Source of the DNA: Caldifarciminota bacterium | GTDB taxonomy: Bacteria; Hydrothermota; Tepidihabitantia; B3-TA06 | DNA length: 5,453 nt | Direction: 5' to 3' | Assembly: GCA_014729665.1 (NCBI GenBank) | Contig: WJJO01000360.1 | Coordinates: forward strand, 1-5,453 | Shown here: piece by piece, positions 1 to 4,247 of the stretch | Layout of the letters: every line of letters begins with the position of its first letter | Numbering within the stretch: the first letter of the stretch is position 1 | Program-made: the position numbers and the translations under genes | The notes under the pieces: generated by a model | The model's input: the letters and a program-made list of their open reading frames with translations, nothing else | Databases searched by the model: none | What the model was told of the DNA's origin: nothing

Positions 1-761
1 AAACGAGAGAGGTCTACGAGAAGCTTCTGCCGATGGGTGAAGGTGCCGAGACGCCCCTGGAGGTCGTCACCAAAGCCGAACAGGAGAACCTCTTTCACAA
101 GATTGGCGCGATGGGCGTGTACGACACATACAAGCTGGACTACGACAAGACTGACCCGAACGAAGAACTTCTGAGAGACTACAGGGCTGACGTCATGAAG
201 ATTTGCGAAGAGTCGCTGACGAATGACGAGATGACCTATAAAATCGACAAGCGGGTATTCGAGCACAACCGTGAGAACAACCGTGATAACTTCATCATCC
301 ACCTTATCTCGAATCTCGTTGGATGCTTTATCGATATCGAGCAGGCAAAGGCCTGGATACGGGTGGGCAAGCTCGATTACCTTGCAGGTCTGGTTGCCAC
401 TCGCGAGGAAGCAAAGAAAACATACAAGATGCTTACGGATGAGTACGACCTGGACTGGGACAAGTGCATGTCCATCCCGCGGTATAAGAAACGTTTCATC
501 ATGCAGGCTGTGATCCTCCCGGAAACGACAAGGGTGTTCCACGCGATGGCGCCGGAGAACCTGGAATGGATGAAAGAGATGCTTTTCGAGGAAATACTCT
601 CGGACATGAGTGCCGCTGACATGGTGCTGCATAAGCCTGCCAACTGCTTCCATCCGCTTACATTGGAGGAACATTCAGTCAAGTACGGGATTGGAGATAA
701 GCTAAAAGCCCGCGCACAGGAGGTTTTGGCAGATTACTACTGGTTCAAACCTGGGATATAA
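1..761 (+). CDS. Unidentified soluble protein, C-terminal part (5' truncated by window edge)
   Basis: The reading frame is open from base 3 to the TAA at 759-761, giving 252 visible residues. The first in-frame ATG, at 33, has no purine-rich ribosome binding site before it, and the frame continues upstream of it, so the real start probably lies outside the window. The visible protein is rich in Asp, Glu, Lys and Arg and looks mostly helical. It has no signal peptide or membrane segment, so it is probably cytoplasmic. Four scattered cysteines (in KICEES, VGCF, DKCMS and ANCFH) do not form a metal-binding motif I know. The C-terminus ends in YYWFKPGI. I do not recognise the family and assign no function. 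GC is about 53% in a counted 60-base stretch, matching the transporter gene and unlike the next gene. It converges with the TIR gene, leaving 13 bp between the two stop codons and no room for a hairpin terminator. That it is a real gene is well supported by the long open frame and composition. Confidence 0.85.
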   Translation, partial: TREVYEKLLPMGEGAETPLEVVTKAEQENLFHKIGAMGVYDTYKLDYDKTDPNEELLRDYRADVMKICEESLTNDEMTYKIDKRVFEHNRENNRDNFIIHLISNLVGCFIDIEQAKAWIRVGKLDYLAGLVATREEAKKTYKMLTDEYDLDWDKCMSIPRYKKRFIMQAVILPETTRVFHAMAPENLEWMKEMLFEEILSDMSAADMVLHKPANCFHPLTLEEHSVKYGIGDKLKARAQEVLADYYWFKPGI

Positions 762-774
762 CGCTATGATCACT

Positions 775-1710
775 CTAGGTCGAACTGAACAATTCATTCT
801 CTTGATCCGCTGCTTCATCTTCTTTTCTCTCCAAGAATAAAGCAAAATTCTTACCTTCGTTAGTAAGATACATATATGAACGATCTGAAATATAGCCTTC
901 TTCATCATCCCGTTTAATGAGTTCTCTTAATGCAAACGGGGAAAGTAATTCTTCAAAAGAAATTCCGAAGAGGGTTTGTATTTGTTCGTATATTTTTTGG
1001 GTAGAATCATATGACCCATAAAAATCGAGATTTTTTTCGGCAACTTGGAATACATATGTCTTTACGACAAGTAACGGATAGATAAGTTGAAAAATCTCTA
1101 TAGCGTTTGTCATTCTGGATTGACCTTTGATAATGTAATCGTGCTTACCCAAGCCAAGGTATATTTCTTCCAATCCTAAGGGGTCGCCTCTTTCCAGTTT
1201 AATTAATTCTTTCTCTAGTTCGGCTACTTTCTTTTCAAGAATCAACCGTTGATTTTCAGCATCAAGGTTACGTTCCGATTTGATTTTAGTAATTTGGTTT
1301 TCGTAAATTCTACTTACAAACCTGATAAAACCAACGTAGTATTGTTGATTATTGATTATTGGACTCTGAAGTGCTGCTATATCAGGAGGAAGCTTTTTTC
1401 GAGTCTCATCAGCATCGACAAAAGTTATTATCTTTGAACTCTTATCGCGACTTTGTTGGATAAAAGCTGCATCTAATTCTCTTATAACCCATTCTGATTT
1501 TATCGAAGCCTCTGAAAGGTAAATAAAAAAGGAATCACAATTAGGAATACCATCACCAAATATCGTTCTCTGGAAAGGTGCGCCTGCAGGAATTTCCCAC
1601 TCATCAAGCCAAGGATCAATTCTACAAATACGTAAGTCATCGGCAATTTTTTTAAATTATGTCTCTGTCTTTTTTGAGTGGCACAAAAAAACTTTAGGTC
1701 TATTAATCAT
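775..1710 (-). pseudogene. TIR-domain protein (likely NAD-cleaving TIR effector), interrupted by an in-frame stop at codon 18
   Basis: An ATG at 1708-1710 follows an AAGGAG site 5 nt away. The frame then reads 17 codons (MINRPKVFLCHSKKTET), a TAA at 1657-1659, and 293 further codons to the TAG at 775-777. Both sides of the TAA lie in one frame and together make a TIR domain (about residues 5-135). The beta-A strand is PKVFLCHS. The BB-loop-like region is WLDEWEIPAGAPF (34-46). SEWVIREL (72-79) carries the WxxxE pattern (W74, E78) whose Glu is catalytic in NAD-cleaving TIR domains. Residues 140-175 look like a coiled coil. Residues 176-311 are unassigned, and their end (YISDRSYMYLTNEGKNF, near 273-289) resembles a winged-helix wing. 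After the TAA there is no in-frame ATG, GTG or TTG until TTG 1243-1245 (residue 156), beyond the TIR domain, so normal reinitiation cannot make it. Bacterial TIR proteins often act in anti-phage defence; that role here is inferred. The interruption may be a real nonsense mutation or a sequencing error. GC of about 33-35% suggests transfer. Confidence 0.82.
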
Positions 1711-1715
1711 TTCTT

Positions 1716-1721
1716 CTCCTT
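1716..1721 (-). promoter_or_regulatory. Ribosome binding site of the TIR gene
   Basis: AAGGAG on the minus strand, 5 nt before the ATG at 1708-1710. This site decides the start: it shows that translation was meant to begin upstream of the in-frame TAA, and not at the TTG at 1245. Confidence 0.8.
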
Positions 1722-1733
1722 TTGTAACACTAA

Positions 1734-1761
1734 AATATACATATTAGAAACCTCGTGTCAA
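1734..1761 (-). promoter_or_regulatory. Sigma70-type promoter of the TIR gene
   Basis: On the minus strand, a consensus -35 TTGACA (1756-1761) is separated by 16 bp from a -10 TATATT (1734-1739, five of six matching TATAAT). Transcription would begin near 1727, leaving a leader of about 15-17 nt that contains the AAGGAG site. The TIR locus therefore has its own promoter, which has stayed intact although the reading frame is broken. Confidence 0.7.
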
Positions 1762-1785
1762 TCCTAGACCAAATATCGTTGCGAT

Positions 1786-1808
1786 CTTTTTAGCCTTTGG
1801 CTAAAAAG
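1786..1808. repeat. Perfect inverted repeat, 10-bp arms with 3-nt loop
   Basis: CTTTTTAGCC (1786-1795), loop TTT, then GGCTAAAAAG (1799-1808). On either strand the T-run lies in the 5' arm and the A-run in the 3' arm, the reverse of an intrinsic terminator, so termination is not the obvious role. It lies about 25 bp upstream of the TIR gene's -35 box, close to the point where the AT-rich segment begins. It could be a protein-binding site or mark an insertion boundary; no function is established. Confidence 0.55.
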
Positions 1809-1810
1809 GA

Positions 1811-1843
1811 GCACAAGTAAGTAAGGCCAGCCGGAGCTGGCCT
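1811..1843 (-). terminator. Hairpin, probable weak terminator of the AbrB-like gene
   Basis: AGGCCAGC (1824-1831), loop CGGA, GCTGGCCT (1836-1843) form a perfect 8-bp GC-rich stem. It lies 45 bp beyond the stop of the AbrB-like gene on the minus strand. Read on that strand the stem is followed by TACTTACTTGTGC, which is only moderately T-rich, so termination may be inefficient. If it leaks, transcripts would run into the TIR gene, which lies downstream on the same strand. Confidence 0.5.
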
Positions 1844-1888
1844 CCGTTGTCCACATCACCGTTATCAAGGATCAGATGCTAATCTTGT

Positions 1889-2104
1889 CTACTCCAGCAT
1901 ATTTCTAAGTAACTCGTCCATAACCTCGGCCTTCACGAGCGTCACGCCCTTCCCGTCCTTCCTGCGAAGCACGAAGAGTTTGTCTCCGGGTTTGATATCG
2001 AGTGCATTCCGCGCATCCACAGGTATTGCAATCTGCCCCTTATCACTCACGGTAACGATTCCGAAGAAAATCTGATGAAGCGTACATACCCCTTTCTTGT
2101 TCAT
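1889..2104 (-). CDS. AbrB/MazE/SpoVT-fold DNA-binding protein, 71 residues
   Basis: The protein carries a single swapped-hairpin AbrB-type domain, about residues 14-60. The core pattern is GIVTVSDKGQIAIPVDAR (15-32), then LDIKPGDKLFVL (35-46), then a glycine-turn strand (GKGVTLVKAE) and a short helix (MDELLRNMLE). Such proteins dimerise to form a beta-barrel that binds AT-rich or palindromic operators, either as global regulators or as antitoxins. Here no toxin gene is adjacent: the next minus-strand gene is the separately promoted TIR gene, and the transporter lies upstream behind its own terminator. A free-standing regulator is therefore more likely than half of a toxin-antitoxin pair. The ATG at 2104 is the only usable conventional start, since the frame upstream reaches a stop at 2117-2119. 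It has no recognisable Shine-Dalgarno site, and the promoter sits directly against it, so the mRNA is probably leaderless. The targets cannot be read from the sequence; autoregulation would be typical for the family. Confidence 0.9.
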   Translation of the reverse strand: MNKKGVCTLHQIFFGIVTVSDKGQIAIPVDARNALDIKPGDKLFVLRRKDGKGVTLVKAEVMDELLRNMLE

Positions 2105-2110
2105 CTTACT

Positions 2111-2139
2111 ATTATACTAATTCTTGCTTTTCTTGTCAA
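2111..2139 (-). promoter_or_regulatory. Perfect-consensus sigma70 promoter of the AbrB-like gene
   Basis: On the minus strand, TTGACA (2134-2139), a 17-bp spacer, and TATAAT (2111-2116) match the consensus at all twelve positions with optimal spacing. Six bases (AGTAAG) separate the -10 box from the A of the ATG at 2104, so the expected transcription start falls on or within a base or two of the start codon. Confidence 0.85.
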
Positions 2140-2158
2140 GTGGAATACCTCTTACTAT

Positions 2159-2187
2159 AAAAAAGAAGGCCGGTTCATCCGGCCTTC
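2159..2187 (-). terminator. Intrinsic terminator of the sodium symporter gene
   Basis: On the minus strand a perfect 9-bp stem GAAGGCCGG / CCGGCCTTC (2165-2173 paired with 2179-2187, 5-nt loop) is followed at once by TTTTTT (2159-2164). It begins 33 bp beyond the transporter's TAA. On the plus strand there is no T-run after the stem, so it acts in one direction. It insulates the AbrB-like gene's promoter, which begins only about 20 bp further on. Confidence 0.9.
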
Positions 2188-2220
2188 CTGCGATCTTGTC
2201 GTATTGTAAGTTAGCTTTAC

Positions 2221-4131
2221 TTAATCTTCTTCATCATCATCCGGCGGCGGTTTGATGTGTCCGAGCTTTAGTTTTCGCTGGTGCCTTGCAGAGCGAAACA
2301 GCGCCAGGGCTATACCCCCGTAAAGCACCAGGCACGAAACGATGAGGATAACTATCTGGGGATAGCCTTCCTGCCATGCCCATGCAATCGCGTATACGGC
2401 GGCAAGGATAAGCGGGGGCACAACAGCGAGAACAATCTTGCGTTTGAGGGAGAATCTAGTCAGGAAGATGACCACCTCGGTAACCACGGCAACTCCAATC
2501 CACCAGAGAAGGATAAACAGCTTGGTCTGGAAGAAGGGATACAGGTATTCTACTGCATGTGACTGCATCCAGATGAATCTCAGGCCGTAGAAGGTCCCGA
2601 TGAGTACGGGTGGTATGAGCATTCCCATTATCTTGATTCTCCACTTCATTCGGGAGATAACTACGGCAATCTCTGCAAAAAGACCAATGAGGAGCCAGCC
2701 GCCCAGGAACTCACCGATGTAGTCGCCGCCGTACGGGGCCTTTACGTGCTTGATAACCGTAAAGATAAGAATGAAGATGGTAACCGCAGGGATAATCCAC
2801 TGTACCATGCCTTCCCACCAGCGGCCTACCTTGACCTCGGAGCGAAGGTTCGAGTACCTTCGCAGGTGGTGTGCTCGCCACACCCACCCCACGACGATGC
2901 ATTCAAGGAGCGCCACAATGAACAGCCCGAAGTTGTTCATAAAGTTGTCGACCATGTCCAGCCAGTACAATCCCGCGTTAGTAATATAGATGAGTCCTAC
3001 GATAAGGGCTACTACGGCAATTCCTATCAACGTCTTCCAACGCTTCCAACCGAAGCGGTCCAGAAGACCTGCGGCACCCCCTTCAACAAGCGAGAATGCC
3101 GAATCTACGGCTAGGGTGAGCAGCATGAGGAAGAACAGTACACCGAAGATGATTATGAACACCTTTCCGAACGGCAGTGTATTAATAATCATCGGGTAGG
3201 TTACGAACGCGAGACCAGGACCTGAATCGACAACCTGGGCGACAGGCTGCCCGGTCACCCCTGCGTAGTAACCTAATGTCGAAAATACGACTATTCCACC
3301 GGCAAAGGCGGTGCCTGCATCCGCCAGGCCTATTATGATGGCATTGTTGATTACGTCAGACTTCTTGGGCAGGAACGAGGCGTATGCAATCATCACGCCG
3401 AATCCGACCGTTAATGAGAAGAACACCTGGGAGTAGGCCGCGTGCCACACCTCCGGGTTCTTTAACGCCTCGAGGTTAGGGGTTAAGAAGTATCTCAACC
3501 CGTCCGCCGCACCGGGAAGAGTAACACCTCGAATCAGAAAGATGAGTAATATCAACCACGGCAGGACGACGGTAATCCATACAACCTTGGACACCGTCTT
3601 GGCCCCTTTCCAGATGGATAGAAGCACCCATACCCATGCCACCGCAAGGATAATCAACAGAGGCCACATTAACCTCTTTATCTCGAAGGCCTTGTAGATA
3701 ACGTCCGGGGCCTTTTCTGCGCCGAGAACCGTCGTGTAGAAGAAATCATGGACAGCCTGGGGGGTAGTACCCCAGCCCTGGTTGAATGAAGCGATAAGAT
3801 AACGGCCCGACCATGCCATAATCACAGCATAGTAGGTTACGATTCCGAATCCCACCAGAAGGGCAAACCAGCCGACCCATTCGGTGTTCTTGCGCGCCTT
3901 GTAGAAGGCGTTTGGCGCCGCCGAGCGCATCTTGTGCCCCAGTGAGAATTCGAGTATCAGAAGCGGGATGCCGGCTGTAAGGAGCGCAACCAGGTAAGGG
4001 ATAAGGAAAGCTCCTCCGCCGAACTTGTAGGCTATGTATGGAAAACGCCAGATATTGCCCAGCCCGATGGCCGAGCCAATAGAGGCAAGGATAAACGCGG
4101 TGCGGTTATCCCAGAACGTGTGTTTCGCCAT
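2221..4131 (-). CDS. Sodium-dependent transporter of the NSS/SNF (LeuT-fold) family with C-terminal membrane extension
   Basis: An inner-membrane symporter of 636 residues, expected to couple Na+ entry to uptake of an amino acid or related amine; the substrate cannot be told. TM1 has the signature SAIGLGNIWRFPY (20-32; N26 at the conserved sodium-site Asn), followed by GGGAFLIPY and the GIPLLILEFSLG of TM2. The unwound TM6 segment is FFSLTVGFG (237-245). TM8 has LAVDSAFSLVEGG (340-352). By my anchor alignment D343-S344 fall where LeuT has T354-S355 of sodium site 2; Asp there is the form known in animal SERT and DAT. About 12 helices are complete by residue 493. Residues 499-612 add about four more hydrophobic segments, ending in an acidic tail (PPPDDDEED). 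LeuT itself is about 510 residues. The start is the ATG at 4129-4131, 5 nt after AGGAGG; the TTG one codon upstream is too close to that site. The gene is transcribed alone, divergent from the exported repeat protein. Confidence 0.95.
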   Translation of the reverse strand: MAKHTFWDNRTAFILASIGSAIGLGNIWRFPYIAYKFGGGAFLIPYLVALLTAGIPLLILEFSLGHKMRSAAPNAFYKARKNTEWVGWFALLVGFGIVTYYAVIMAWSGRYLIASFNQGWGTTPQAVHDFFYTTVLGAEKAPDVIYKAFEIKRLMWPLLIILAVAWVWVLLSIWKGAKTVSKVVWITVVLPWLILLIFLIRGVTLPGAADGLRYFLTPNLEALKNPEVWHAAYSQVFFSLTVGFGVMIAYASFLPKKSDVINNAIIIGLADAGTAFAGGIVVFSTLGYYAGVTGQPVAQVVDSGPGLAFVTYPMIINTLPFGKVFIIIFGVLFFLMLLTLAVDSAFSLVEGGAAGLLDRFGWKRWKTLIGIAVVALIVGLIYITNAGLYWLDMVDNFMNNFGLFIVALLECIVVGWVWRAHHLRRYSNLRSEVKVGRWWEGMVQWIIPAVTIFILIFTVIKHVKAPYGGDYIGEFLGGWLLIGLFAEIAVVISRMKWRIKIMGMLIPPVLIGTFYGLRFIWMQSHAVEYLYPFFQTKLFILLWWIGVAVVTEVVIFLTRFSLKRKIVLAVVPPLILAAVYAIAWAWQEGYPQIVILIVSCLVLYGGIALALFRSARHQRKLKLGHIKPPPDDDEED

Positions 4132-4136
4132 CAAAA

Positions 4137-4142
4137 CCTCCT
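4137..4142 (-). promoter_or_regulatory. Ribosome binding site of the transporter gene
   Basis: AGGAGG on the minus strand, 5 nt before the ATG at 4129-4131 and only 2 nt before the TTG at 4132-4134. The spacing selects the ATG start. Confidence 0.85.
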
Positions 4143-4166
4143 CTGTACAGTTTATTTTCTCCTGCT

Positions 4167-4194
4167 ATCCTATGGATTAGTAACTGTTTGTCAA
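4167..4194 (-). promoter_or_regulatory. Promoter of the transporter gene
   Basis: On the minus strand, TTGACA (4189-4194), a 16-bp spacer, and TAGGAT (4167-4172, four of six matching TATAAT). Transcription would start near 4160, giving a leader of about 28-30 nt. Its -35 box is 3 bp from the -35 box of the opposing promoter. Confidence 0.72.
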
Positions 4195-4197
4195 GAG

Positions 4198-4225
4198 TTG
4201 ACAGGGATTATTAACCGGCTAGGAT
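4198..4225 (+). promoter_or_regulatory. Promoter of the exported repeat protein
   Basis: On the plus strand, TTGACA (4198-4203), a 16-bp spacer, and TAGGAT (4220-4225). Both hexamers and the spacing are identical to those of the opposing transporter promoter. Transcription would start near 4232, giving a leader of about 15 nt. Confidence 0.72.
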
Positions 4226-4238
4226 ACCCAAACGATTT

Positions 4239-4243
4239 GGAGG
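4239..4243 (+). promoter_or_regulatory. Ribosome binding site of the exported repeat protein
   Basis: GGAGG, 4 nt before the ATG at 4248-4250. It fixes the start of a gene whose end is outside the window; the frame upstream reaches a TAA at 4212-4214. Confidence 0.8.
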
Positions 4244-4247
4244 TTTC

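Noticed and set aside
775..1245. A free-standing 156-residue gene starting at TTG 1245
   Set aside because: No Shine-Dalgarno site precedes that TTG, and it falls inside the coiled coil of a longer frame that has its own ATG, ribosome binding site and promoter upstream.
1657..1659. The in-frame TAA as a reassigned sense codon or programmed readthrough site
   Set aside because: The transporter and gene 1 both end with TAA, so TAA is a normal stop here. No structure or motif suggesting readthrough is apparent next to it.
1645..1660. A frameshift at the seven-base A/T run next to the stop
   Set aside because: The frame before and after the run is the same and both parts match TIR sequence, so a substitution explains the break better than an indel.
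1889..2104. AbrB-like gene as the antitoxin of a toxin-antitoxin pair with the TIR gene
   Set aside because: The TIR gene has its own promoter, lies about 180 bp away beyond a hairpin, and differs strongly in GC, so the two do not look like one operon.
1811..2187. The two GGCC-rich hairpins (1824-1843 and 2165-2187) as a dispersed repeat family or CRISPR-like units
   Set aside because: They share only a short AAGGCC...GGCCT core, have different loops and stems, and each sits just after a gene stop as a terminator would.
1780..2197. A 9-bp direct repeat TGCGATCTT (1780-1788 and 2189-2197) as a target-site duplication
   Set aside because: It is short, its flanks differ, and it would enclose the AbrB-like gene but not the AT-rich TIR gene, so chance is the simpler explanation.
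2133..4195. Shared TTGTCAAG at 2133-2140 and 4188-4195 as a common operator
   Set aside because: Six of the eight bases are simply the consensus -35 box; too little remains to claim a regulator site.
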